Assembly (NCBI GenBank): GCA_041393535.1
Contig: JAWKJY010000008.1
Location: 62,001 to 126,000, forward strand
Origin: JAWKJY01 sp041393535
Lineage (GTDB): Bacteria; Actinomycetota; Thermoleophilia; Gaiellales; Gaiellaceae
Length of the DNA stretch: 64,000 bases
Direction of reading: 5' to 3'
The translations under genes were made by a program, and so were the position numbers. This document shows, in pieces, positions 50,900 to 58,495 of the stretch (the first letter of the stretch is position 1; each line of letters begins with the position of its first letter). A model generated the notes under the pieces. The model was not told the origin of the DNA and made no database searches. It saw nothing but the letters and a program-made list of their open reading frames with translations.

Positions 50900-51989
50900 C
50901 CGCCGCCGCGTAGACCTCCTCGTAGGCGCCGACGTGCGCCTCCCAGGCGGCGTTCCCGGCACGTCGGCGCGCCTCGGCCCCGAGCGACGCGGCGCGGGCG
51001 GGATCGGCGAGCAGTGCGCGCACCGCTCCGGCGAGCCCGTCGACGTCCTCGGGCTCGACCAGCAGCCCGGTCTCGTCGTGGACGACCGCCTCCGGCATGC
51101 CCGCGATCGCGAAGGCGACGACCGGGCGGGCGCAGCGGCCCGTCTCGATCGTGACGAGGCCGAACCCCTCGTAGCGCGACGGCATCAGGACGAGCGTCGC
51201 CGCCTCGATCAGCCCGGGGACGTCCGCGCGCGCGACCCAGCCGAGGAACTCGACCGCGTGGGCGACGCCCCGCTCGACCGCGAGCCGCTGGACGGCCTCG
51301 AGCTCGACCCCGTCGCCGGCGACGACGAGGCGCGCGTCGGGTCGCTCGTCCAGCACCTGCGCGAACGCCTCGACGCCCAGGTCGAAGCCCTTCTGGGGCA
51401 CGACGCGGCCGAGCATCAGGATCGTCGGCCGGTCCGGCGGCGGCACGACCGGGCGGAGGTCCGCCGGCAGCGCGTTCGGGATCGCGCGCCCGCGCGGCGT
51501 CGCCTCGGGCACGTGGTCGAGGAAGTCCTGCAGCGCCGCGACTGAGCAGCCGACGACCGTCTCGCAGCGGCGCAGGGCGCGCCCCACGGGCGCCGTCGGG
51601 GTGAGCAGGTTGGGCGGGAACGGCCCGTGCAGGGTCGCGACGTCCGGCGCGGGGGAGGCCCGGCGGGTCAGCTCGTGGATCAGCGCGTCGGGCCCGAGGT
51701 GGTAGAGGTGGACGACGTCTGCGGCGACCCGGCGCTTCGTCTCGACGACCTCCTCGAGCAGCGCCGCGAGCGCCGCCGGGTCACGCCGCTCGAGCGGCGC
51801 GCGGAAGGGGACGCGGACGACCGGGACGCCCTCGACCTCGCCGCGCGGCGGCAGGTCCATGACGTCGCGGCCCGTGAGGACGGTCAGCTCGTGGCCGCGG
51901 CGCGCGAGCTCGCCGACGAAGTGCGCGCCGAGCACCTCGACCCCGCCGACGTGCGGCCAGAAGTGCGACGTCCAGAGCAGGATCCTCAG
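50871..51989 (-). CDS. Family 4 glycosyltransferase
   Basis: 372 residues. The full N-terminus is RILLWTSHFWPHVGGVEVLG, the standard GT4 acceptor-domain start, and it requires a CTG start at 51989 overlapping the upstream TGA (CTGA). The first internal GTG would delete the GGVE motif. The C-terminal donor domain has ILMLGRVVPQKGFDLGVEAF and LVLMPSRYEGFGLVTIETGR with the E-x7-E motif. It is the last gene of the PqqD operon. The sugar and acceptor are unknown. Confidence 0.88.
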   Translation of the reverse strand: MRILLWTSHFWPHVGGVEVLGAHFVGELARRGHELTVLTGRDVMDLPPRGEVEGVPVVRVPFRAPLERRDPAALAALLEEVVETKRRVAADVVHLYHLGPDALIHELTRRASPAPDVATLHGPFPPNLLTPTAPVGRALRRCETVVGCSVAALQDFLDHVPEATPRGRAIPNALPADLRPVVPPPDRPTILMLGRVVPQKGFDLGVEAFAQVLDERPDARLVVAGDGVELEAVQRLAVERGVAHAVEFLGWVARADVPGLIEAATLVLMPSRYEGFGLVTIETGRCARPVVAFAIAGMPEAVVHDETGLLVEPEDVDGLAGAVRALLADPARAASLGAEARRRAGNAAWEAHVGAYEEVYAAAVTAAASARS

Positions 51990-52918
51990 GGAGCTCCCCG
52001 GCGAGGACGCGGTCGACGAGCGCGGGGACGGCGTCCGGCGTCGCCGTCTCCAGCGCGACGGCGGGGACGGCGGCGGTCACGTCGGCGAGCGCGTGGAACG
52101 CGGCGGGCCCGAGCGGCATCCGCGCGAGGGTGTTCGGTGCGAGCGCGCGCAGCGCCTCGGAGCGGCTCGCGCGGACGAGCCGTCCCGGGCCCCGGCGGAC
52201 GATCGCCACCGCCGCGACCTCGGCGGCGTGGACGAGACGTGCCGCGGACTCGCCGAGCACGAGCAGCCGCTTGTCCTCGCCGGTCTCGAGCGCCGGGCCG
52301 CCGCACGCGAGGGACGGGTGCGCCGCGAGGTGCGAGGCCGCCAGGCGCGCCGTGGCGAAGAGGCTGTGCGCAACCGGACGCCCGGCGTCGAGCGCGACGG
52401 CGACCTGGTCGTCGCCGAGGTAGTCGAGCCCGTGCGCGGCGCACGCCAGCGACGCCGTCGACTTCCCGGAGCCCGAGGGCCCGACGAGCAGGACGGCGCG
52501 CCCGTCCCGTCCGACGCAGCCCGCGTGGGCGAGCACGAGGCCGCGGTCGGCGAGCCAGAGCGCGAGGGTGAGCACGAACGGCTTCGTCCGGTCCTGCGCC
52601 GGCAGGGCGTCCTCGCTGGGCCACCAGGCCCGGAGCAGGCCCTCGCGCCGGTCGAGCGCGACCGACCCTCCGGCCGCACGTGCGCGACGAGCGCCCCGCC
52701 GTCGCCCAGCTCGATCCGGTCAGGGCCGGTCGGCAGGCCCGGCGCGCCCGTCCAGGCCTCGACCCGGAGGTCGGCCGGGCCCGCGGTGGCGGGCAGGTGC
52801 GCGAAGGGTCGGGTCAGGAGCGCCCCAGCGTCTCGCTCGACGTCGCGAGCGAGACCGTCGCCCCGGCGAGGCGGATGCGCGCTCGCTCGACGAGCGCAGG
52901 CGGCGCGTCGGCGGTCAC
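51986..52918 (-). CDS. HprK-related kinase, frameshifted
   Basis: About 310 residues from GTG 52918 (TADAPPALVERARIRLAGAT), overlapping the previous stop as GTGA. The Walker A loop VGPSGSGKSTASLACAAHG is followed by LDYLGDDQVAVALD, as in HPr-kinase-like proteins encoded beside PqqD genes. Indels are needed near 52825, 52675 and in the GGGG run near 51997; the joined sequence includes PFAHLPATAGPADLRVEAW, SVALDRREGLLRAWWPSED and RTKPFVLTLALWLADRGLVL. The HprK-type substrate is unknown, and no HPr is nearby. Confidence 0.78.
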
Positions 52919-53889
52919 GCGCGCCTCCGGCCGACGACCCGGGTCAGCTCGCGCCGCACCCGCCGCGCCACCCGCCGCGGCGCCGCGAGCCGCGGCACGA
53001 GCGCCAGGCAGTCGGCCTCCGCGCGGCCGTCGACCTGCGCCGCCAGCCCTGCGAGCGGGCCAGCCGGGAGCGGGAGCCCGACCTCGCGGGCGAGGAAGCC
53101 GAGCGCGACCGCGGCCGGCGCGGCGGCGCCGGCGCGACGCGCGTCCTCGACGGCGCGCGCCCAGCCCTCCTCGTCGAGCGAGCGTGCGAGCACGGCCGCG
53201 TCGGCAGCCCAGGCGAGCGAGCCGCCCGCGCGCACGAACGCGCCCTCGCAGGCCCGCAGGAGCAGGTGCTCCGGCGCGGCGACCGTGACGCGCTCGCCGC
53301 CCAGCTCGACCGTGCCGCCGCGATCGCGCAGCCCCGCGAGCGTGCGGCCGGGCGCGCGCAGCGGCGAGGCGTGCAGCGAGACGCGCGACCCGGAGGGATG
53401 GGCGAGCGACGGCGCGCCCGGGTCGGGGTGCCAGCCGGCCGCCGCGAGCAGGCGGGCCGCAGCCACGCGCGCCGTCCCGTCGACGACGAGGTCGACGTCG
53501 TGGCAGTGGCGCTGCCAGGGGGTCGCGTAGGCGGTCAGCGCCGCCGCCGCGCCGCCGACGAGGACGGGCTCGAGCCCCGCCCCGCGCAGCGTCTCGAGCG
53601 CCTCCGCCGCGGCCGAGGCGAGCGTCCGCCAGCGCAGCTCCTCGCGCACGAGCGACGCGGTCGCCGCCGCGCCGAGGCGGCCGGAGCCGGGACCGTTCGC
53701 GACGCCGACGAGGAGCGGCGCGAGGCGCACGCACGCGTGGCGCCGGTCGGCGAACGCGGCCGCGGGATCGTCGGCGCCGGCGAGCCACGCGGCCCAGGCG
53801 GCGCGGGCGTCCTCGCCGTCCAGCAGGCAGGCGCGCAGGAAGAGGGCCCGGCGCGGGCCGGGCAGCAGGGCAGCCACGCGGTCTGTCAC
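52915..53889 (-). CDS. Nucleotidyltransferase-fold protein
   Basis: 324 residues. LEPVLVGGAAAALTAYATPW then CHDVDLVVDG gives the GG and DxD motifs of the minimal/NTP_transf_5 nucleotidyltransferase fold. HPSGSRVSLHAS and LAAPEHLLLRACEGAFVRAG-like segments follow, as in proteins encoded in PqqD/HprK-like clusters. The activity and substrate are unproven. The start overlaps the GT4 stop (GTGA) and the stop overlaps the HprK-like start (GTGA). Confidence 0.82.
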   Translation of the reverse strand: MTDRVAALLPGPRRALFLRACLLDGEDARAAWAAWLAGADDPAAAFADRRHACVRLAPLLVGVANGPGSGRLGAAATASLVREELRWRTLASAAAEALETLRGAGLEPVLVGGAAAALTAYATPWQRHCHDVDLVVDGTARVAAARLLAAAGWHPDPGAPSLAHPSGSRVSLHASPLRAPGRTLAGLRDRGGTVELGGERVTVAAPEHLLLRACEGAFVRAGGSLAWAADAAVLARSLDEEGWARAVEDARRAGAAAPAAVALGFLAREVGLPLPAGPLAGLAAQVDGRAEADCLALVPRLAAPRRVARRVRRELTRVVGRRRA

Positions 53890-54986
53890 GTGGAGAGTGT
53901 CGCGTAGAGCGCGTCGTAGGCGTCGAGATGCGCCTGCCAGGAGAACGTCGCGAGCGCCCGTGCGCGCGCCCTCTCGCCCGTGGCGCGGGCCCCGGCCGGA
54001 TCGGCGAGCGCGGCCAGGATCGCGTCCGCGAGCGCGCCGACGTCCTCGTTCGGGACGAGCGATCCCGTCTCGCCGTCGGCGACGACCTCGGCCAGCCCGC
54101 CGACCCGCGTGGCGACGACGGGGCGCGCGGCGAGCGCGGCCTGGAGGGCGACCAGCCCGAACGCCTCGCGCCAGCGCGAGGGCACGACGACGAGCGCGGC
54201 CCGGGCGAGCAGGGTGGGAACCGCGTCGGGCTCGACCCAGCCGGGCAGGTCGACCGCGTCGGCGAGGCCGAGACCGGCCGCGCGCTCGACGAGCGCGAGC
54301 CGCTCCGCCCCGTCGCCCGCGATCACGAGCCGTGCGTCGGGCCGTGCACCGCGCACCGCGGCGAACGCGTCGACGAGCACGTCGAAGCCCTTGTCGGCGA
54401 CGACGCGCCCGAGCGCGACGACGAACGGCGGCCCGTCCGGGTACGGCGCCGGGCGCGGCGCCTCGAGCCCGTTGTAGACGACGGACGAGCGGTCGACGAG
54501 CCGCGGGTCGAGCTCGAGCAGGTCCTCGTGCACGGCCCGGGAGTTCGCCGTCACCCAGGCCGCCCGCTCGAGCAGCGACCCGAGCACCGTGCGCGGCCCG
54601 GCCGGGAGGCCCCGCGGCGAGACGCGCACGGCGACGAGCGTGGGGCACGGGTGCGCGCGCTCGGTGCGCAGGTGGAAGAAGACGGTCGCGTCCGACAGGT
54701 TGACGTGGACGAGCTGCGGCGCGAAGGCCCGCTTGATCGCACCCAGGCGCGCGAGGCACGAGGCCATCGCGTCGACGTCGCGCTCCCGCAGCGCCCGGTC
54801 GAACGGCAGCCGGTGCACGCGCACGCCGTCGACCACGTCCTCGTCGGGCAGGTCGAGGTGCCCGTGCGAGGTGACGACCTCGAACGCGTGCCCGCGCTCC
54901 CGCATCGCCGGCAGGAAGCGCGACGCGTGCACCTCGACGCCGCCGATGTACGGCCGGAACAGCTCGGTCAGGAAGAGGACGCGCAC
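53886..54986 (-). CDS. Family 4 glycosyltransferase
   Basis: 366 residues with a complete GT-B fold. It starts MRVLFLTELFRPYIGGVEVH and has the donor domain VVALGRVVADKGFDVLVDAF and LVVVPSRWREAFGLVALQAA. It is similar in layout to the GT4 at 50871, so the operon probably adds at least two sugars. It begins 7 bases after the GT2 gene. Confidence 0.92.
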   Translation of the reverse strand: MRVLFLTELFRPYIGGVEVHASRFLPAMRERGHAFEVVTSHGHLDLPDEDVVDGVRVHRLPFDRALRERDVDAMASCLARLGAIKRAFAPQLVHVNLSDATVFFHLRTERAHPCPTLVAVRVSPRGLPAGPRTVLGSLLERAAWVTANSRAVHEDLLELDPRLVDRSSVVYNGLEAPRPAPYPDGPPFVVALGRVVADKGFDVLVDAFAAVRGARPDARLVIAGDGAERLALVERAAGLGLADAVDLPGWVEPDAVPTLLARAALVVVPSRWREAFGLVALQAALAARPVVATRVGGLAEVVADGETGSLVPNEDVGALADAILAALADPAGARATGERARARALATFSWQAHLDAYDALYATLST

Positions 54987-54993
54987 GGGGGGC

Positions 54994-55710
54994 TCAGCGG
55001 GCGCGGCGGGCGGCGATCCGCTGGCGGACGAGGTCGAGGAACTCGTCCGCGCTCTCGGCGGCCCGCCGTCGCGTCAGGTTCGCGGCGTGCACGTGGCGCT
55101 CGACGAGCGGCTCCTCGAGCAGCTCGACGACCAGCCCGAGGTCGAGCGCGCGGGTGAACCACTCGGTCGCGTCCGTGAACCAGCGCCCCTCGTCGAGCGG
55201 GCCGACGCGGTCGAACGCGCTCGCCCGTGCGAGCAGGGTCGGCGTCGCGTAGCCGGCGACGACGCCGGCGCGGGGATGGCCCGCGAGCGCCTTCGCGGCC
55301 GGGTCGTCCGCGTCGTCCCAGACGATCCGCACCTGCGTGACGGAGCAGTCGAGCTCGGGCCGGGCCGCGAAGCGCGCGAGCTGGCGCTCGAGCTTCGTCG
55401 GCAGCCAGCGGTCGTCCGGGTCGAGGAAGGCGAGGAACGGCGCGCGCGCCGACCGGATGCCGAGGTTGCGCGTCGCGGCCGGGCCGGCGGTCGGCTGGCG
55501 GACGACCCGCACGGGCGGCCCGGCCGCCTCGGCCAGCGCGACCGTGCCGTCGCTCGAGCCGTCGTCCGCGACGACGATCTCGATCGGGCGGTGCGTCTGC
55601 GCGAGCAGGCAGGCGAGCGCACCGGGGAGGTGCGCCTCGGCGTCGAACGTCGGCACGATGCACGAGACGAGGGGAGCCGCATCGCCCCCGTCGGCCGGCG
55701 TGCCGCTCAC
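54994..55710 (-). CDS. Family 2 glycosyltransferase
   Basis: 238 residues. GT-A fold with VSCIVPTFDAEAHLPGALAC, VVADDGSSDGTVALAEAAG, and the DxD-type FLDPDDRWLPTKLERQL. No membrane helix is seen. GTG 55710 overlaps the PqqD stop (GTGA). Confidence 0.92.
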   Translation of the reverse strand: MSGTPADGGDAAPLVSCIVPTFDAEAHLPGALACLLAQTHRPIEIVVADDGSSDGTVALAEAAGPPVRVVRQPTAGPAATRNLGIRSARAPFLAFLDPDDRWLPTKLERQLARFAARPELDCSVTQVRIVWDDADDPAAKALAGHPRAGVVAGYATPTLLARASAFDRVGPLDEGRWFTDATEWFTRALDLGLVVELLEEPLVERHVHAANLTRRRAAESADEFLDLVRQRIAARRAR

Positions 55711-56126
55711 CGCGAGGGCGCCTCCCACGGGATGTCCTGCAGGCCGGGCATCGGCGGGTCGAGCGCGAGCAGGTCGCCCATGTCGGTGTAGACCTCGAGC
55801 AGCGGCGGCGCGTACGGGCCGTCGGCGGGCGTCGCCTCGACCGGCGCCGCGGGGACATCGTCGGTCGGCACGAGCACGCGCTCGGCGAGGAGCGAGGCGA
55901 GGAAGGGCTCGAGGTCGCTCGCGACCGGCGCCTCGTCCACCGCGTAGCGCGCGGCGAGCTCGGCGGCCACGGCGGCCGGCTCGGCGCCGGCGGCCAGGTG
56001 CGCGAACGCGAGGGCCCCCGACCCGGCGATGCTGTAGTAGACGCCGGTCGAGAGGTTGATCAGCACGGTCTCGCCGTCGACGGTCTTGGCGGCGAGCTCG
56101 TGGGCGTTGAGCGTGTAGCGGGGCAT
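55707..56126 (-). CDS. PqqD-family peptide chaperone with C-terminal tail
   Basis: 139 residues. Residues 1-85 form a PqqD/RRE-type winged helix (LNAHELAAKTVDGETVLINL and STGVYYSIAGSGALAF), a fold that binds RiPP precursor peptides. An acidic linker then leads to the tail LLEVYTDMGDLLALDPPMPG, which resembles the YTDM-DLL-LDP tail of PqqD proteins encoded with HprK-like kinases. It is the first gene of the six-gene operon and probably leaderless after TAGAGT. No precursor peptide or RiPP maturase was found nearby. Confidence 0.85.
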   Translation of the reverse strand: MPRYTLNAHELAAKTVDGETVLINLSTGVYYSIAGSGALAFAHLAAGAEPAAVAAELAARYAVDEAPVASDLEPFLASLLAERVLVPTDDVPAAPVEATPADGPYAPPLLEVYTDMGDLLALDPPMPGLQDIPWEAPSR

Positions 56127-56132
56127 GCATCG

Positions 56133-56138
56133 ACTCTA
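56133..56138 (-). promoter_or_regulatory. -10 element (TAGAGT) of the PqqD operon, leaderless geometry
   Basis: On the minus strand TAGAGT ends 6 bases before the pqqD-like ATG at 56126. It is the same hexamer and spacing as before the oxidoreductase at 39304. Confidence 0.5.
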
Positions 56139-56202
56139 CTGGTCGCGCGGCCCGGGTGATGCGGTGGGGCAGCGCCCTCCCGAGGCCGGGCGGCGACGTG
56201 CT

Positions 56203-56245
56203 CCGAACGGGGGAGGGCCCCTCCCCCGTTCGGGGGAGAGGGCCC
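56203..56245. repeat. Two mutually exclusive hairpins
   Basis: CCGAACGGGGGAGG (56203-56216) pairs perfectly with CCTCCCCCGTTCGG (56220-56233) around GCC. The right arm alternatively pairs with CGGGGGAGAGGGCCC (56231-56245) through TCCCCCG and GGGCCC. The two folds share an arm. The region lies between divergent promoters and codes for nothing that I can support. Confidence 0.6.
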
Positions 56246-56272
56246 GTCCGCCGGGCGGCGTAGCGTCCCGGT

Positions 56273-56337
56273 GGGAGGGGCCGGGCAACCTGTGTCCCCC
56301 CGGGACGACGGCAATTGTCCCCTGCGCGGCCCCTCCC
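56273..56337. repeat. Long-range inverted repeat with inner stem
   Basis: GGGAGGGGCCG (56273-56283) pairs perfectly with CGGCCCCTCCC (56327-56337). Inside it GGGAC (56302-56306) pairs with GTCCC (56317-56321). It lies upstream of the response-regulator -10, so it is not in that mRNA leader. Confidence 0.5.
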
Positions 56338-56372
56338 CCTCGACCCGGGATCGGCACCGTCCGCGCCGGCTG

Positions 56373-56378
56373 CACAAT
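56373..56378 (+). promoter_or_regulatory. -10 element (CACAAT) of the two-component operon
   Basis: CACAAT ends 7 bases before the GTG at 56386, with the same hexamer and geometry as at lgt. A leaderless transcript is predicted. Confidence 0.45.
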
Positions 56379-56385
56379 TCGACGC

Positions 56386-57066
56386 GTGCGGATCCTCGCC
56401 GTCGACGACGACCGGGCCCTGCGCGAGGCCCTCCGGCGGGCGCTCACGCTCGCGGGCTACGAGGTCGACCTGGCGGAGGACGGCGAGCAGGCCCTCGTGC
56501 GCAGCGCCGCGGCCCCGCCGGACGCGATCGTGCTCGACGTCGGCCTGCCGGGGCTCGACGGCCTGGACGTCTGCCGCGCGCTGCGCCGGCAGGGCGACCG
56601 CGTGCCGATCCTGATGCTCACGGCGCGCGCCGAGGTGGCCGACCGCATCGACGGGCTCGACGCAGGCGCCGACGACTACCTGGTCAAGCCGTTCGACGTG
56701 GCCGAGCTCGAGGCGCGCCTGCGCGCGCTCCTGCGCCGCGCGGTCGGCGACCCGGGCGGCGACCCCGCCGCGCTGCGCTTCGGCGAGCTCCGGCTCGACC
56801 CGGAGCGCCACGGCGTCGTCGTCGGCGAGACCTTCGTCGAGCTGACGAGGACGGAGCTCCAGCTGCTCGAGCTGCTGCTCGCGAACCCGCGGAAGGTGCT
56901 CTCCCAGCGCGTGATCTACGAGCGCGTCTGGGGCTACGACTTCGGCCCGGCCTCGAACGGGCTGCGCGTCTACATCGGCTACCTGCGTCGCAAGCTGGAG
57001 GCCGCCGGCGCGCGTCCGCTGATCCAGACGGTGCGCGGGGTCGGCTACGTGCTCCGCGAGCCGTGA
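56386..57066 (+). CDS. OmpR/PhoB-family response regulator
   Basis: 226 residues. The receiver domain has the acidic pocket VDDDR at the N-terminus, phosphoacceptor D51 in IVLDVGLPGLDG, and the LVKPFD lysine. The C-terminal winged helix has LTRTELQLLELLLANPRKVL and RRKLEAAGARPLIQTVRGVG. It is closest in style to actinobacterial MprA/TcrA-like regulators. The stop overlaps the kinase GTG (GTGA). Confidence 0.95.
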   Translation: MRILAVDDDRALREALRRALTLAGYEVDLAEDGEQALVRSAAAPPDAIVLDVGLPGLDGLDVCRALRRQGDRVPILMLTARAEVADRIDGLDAGADDYLVKPFDVAELEARLRALLRRAVGDPGGDPAALRFGELRLDPERHGVVVGETFVELTRTELQLLELLLANPRKVLSQRVIYERVWGYDFGPASNGLRVYIGYLRRKLEAAGARPLIQTVRGVGYVLREP

Positions 57067-58400
57067 CCCTCCGCGTCCGCCTCGGCGCCACGGCCGGCGT
57101 CGCCGTGGCGCTCGTCGCCGTGGCGCTCGTCGCCGCCGCCTACGCGCTGACCCGAACGGAGCTGCGCAGTCAGGTGGACGACGCCCTGCTCCAGCGCGCG
57201 CGTCAGGTCCAGGGGCCGCCCGGGTTCGCGCGCCCGCGGCTGCAGCAGCCGCCACCGCCCGCGTTCGGCGGCGCGCCGGGCGCGTTCCAGCTGGTCGCGC
57301 CCGACGGGACGGTGACACGGCCGGCGAGCGCCGACGCCCCGCTGCCCGTCGACGACCGCACGCGCGCGATCGCGGCATCCGGTCGGGGCCGGGCCTTCTC
57401 GGACGTCACGGTCGACGGGGTGCACCTGCGCGTGCTCGCGGCCGGCCTCCCCGGCCGGGGCGCCGTCCAGGTGGCCCGGCCGCTGGGCGAGGTCGACGAC
57501 GCCCTCGACCGGCTGCTCCTCCTGCTCGGTGGGCTGGGCCTGATCGGCATCGTCCTCGCCGCCCTGCTCGGCCTGCTCGTCGCGCGCACCGCGCTCGCGC
57601 CCGTGGCCCGCTTCACGCGCCGGACGGAGGCGATCGTCGTCGATCCCGACCTCTCGCACCGGCTCGAGGTGGAGGGGAGCGACGAGCTGGCGCGGCTCGC
57701 GGCGAGCTTCAACCGCGCGCTCGACGCGCTCGAGCGATCGGTCGAGGCGCAGCGGCACCTCGTCCAGGACGCGAGCCACGAGCTGCGCACGCCGCTCGCG
57801 AGCCTGCGGGCGAACGTCCAGCTGCTCGACCGGGCCCACGAGCTGCCGCCCGGCGATCGCGCCGCCCTGCACGACGACCTGGTCGCGGAGCTCGACCAGC
57901 TGACCGCGCTCGTCGCCGACATCGTCGAGCTCGCACGCGGCGAGCGGGGGCAGGCCGAGCACGACGACGTCCGCGTCGACCTCGTCGTCGAGGCCGCGGT
58001 CGAGCGCGCCGCCCGCCGCGCCGCCGACGCCGTCTCCTTCTCGACGGGGCTCGAGCCGACGACCGTGACCGGCGACCCGGAGCGGATCGGGCGCGCGGTC
58101 GCCAACCTGCTCGACAACGCGGTCAAGTGGTCACCGTCCGGCGGCACGATCGAGGTCTCGCTGGTCGGCGGCGAGCTGACGGTGCGCGACCACGGGCCGG
58201 GCTTCGCCACCGACGACCTGGCGCACGTGTTCGACCGGTTCTACCGCGCCCGGACGGCGCGCTCGACGCCCGGCTCGGGGCTCGGGCTCGCGATCGTGCG
58301 CCAGGCGGCCGAGGCCCACGGCGGCTCCGCGAGCGCCGAGAACGCCCCCGGCGGCGGCGCGCTCGTGCGCGTCCGCTTCGGGCCGGTCGTCGCCGCCTGA
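57063..58400 (+). CDS. Sensor histidine kinase
   Basis: 445 residues. A first membrane helix (VAVALVAVALVAAAYAL), a Pro-rich extracytoplasmic sensor region of about 130 residues, a second helix (LLLLLGGLGLIGIVLAALLG), HAMP, then HisKA with the phosphohistidine in DASHELRTPLASLRANVQ (about residue 239) and HATPase_c with NLLDNAVKWSP, DHGPGF and GSGLGLAIVRQ. It is the cognate partner of the preceding regulator. The signal is unknown, probably envelope-related. Confidence 0.95.
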   Translation: MTLRVRLGATAGVAVALVAVALVAAAYALTRTELRSQVDDALLQRARQVQGPPGFARPRLQQPPPPAFGGAPGAFQLVAPDGTVTRPASADAPLPVDDRTRAIAASGRGRAFSDVTVDGVHLRVLAAGLPGRGAVQVARPLGEVDDALDRLLLLLGGLGLIGIVLAALLGLLVARTALAPVARFTRRTEAIVVDPDLSHRLEVEGSDELARLAASFNRALDALERSVEAQRHLVQDASHELRTPLASLRANVQLLDRAHELPPGDRAALHDDLVAELDQLTALVADIVELARGERGQAEHDDVRVDLVVEAAVERAARRAADAVSFSTGLEPTTVTGDPERIGRAVANLLDNAVKWSPSGGTIEVSLVGGELTVRDHGPGFATDDLAHVFDRFYRARTARSTPGSGLGLAIVRQAAEAHGGSASAENAPGGGALVRVRFGPVVAA

Positions 58401-58418
58401 CGGCGCGCCTCGCGCGCT

Positions 58419-58479
58419 CTTAGGCAGCTCTTCGACACGGCTTAGGCGTCTCTGCGCCCTCGCTTGGCGGCGCCTTACC
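58419..58479 (+). promoter_or_regulatory. CTTAGGC direct repeats, candidate response-regulator site
   Basis: CTTAGGC occurs at 58419 and 58441 (22 bp apart), then CTTGGC at 58463 and CTTACC at 58473. OmpR-family regulators bind direct repeats, and a 22-bp period puts sites on one helix face. The array lies between the two-component genes and the glycosyltransferases. TTACCG (58474-58479) may double as the -10. Confidence 0.45.
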
Positions 58480-58495
58480 GCGGCCCCGGACAGTC

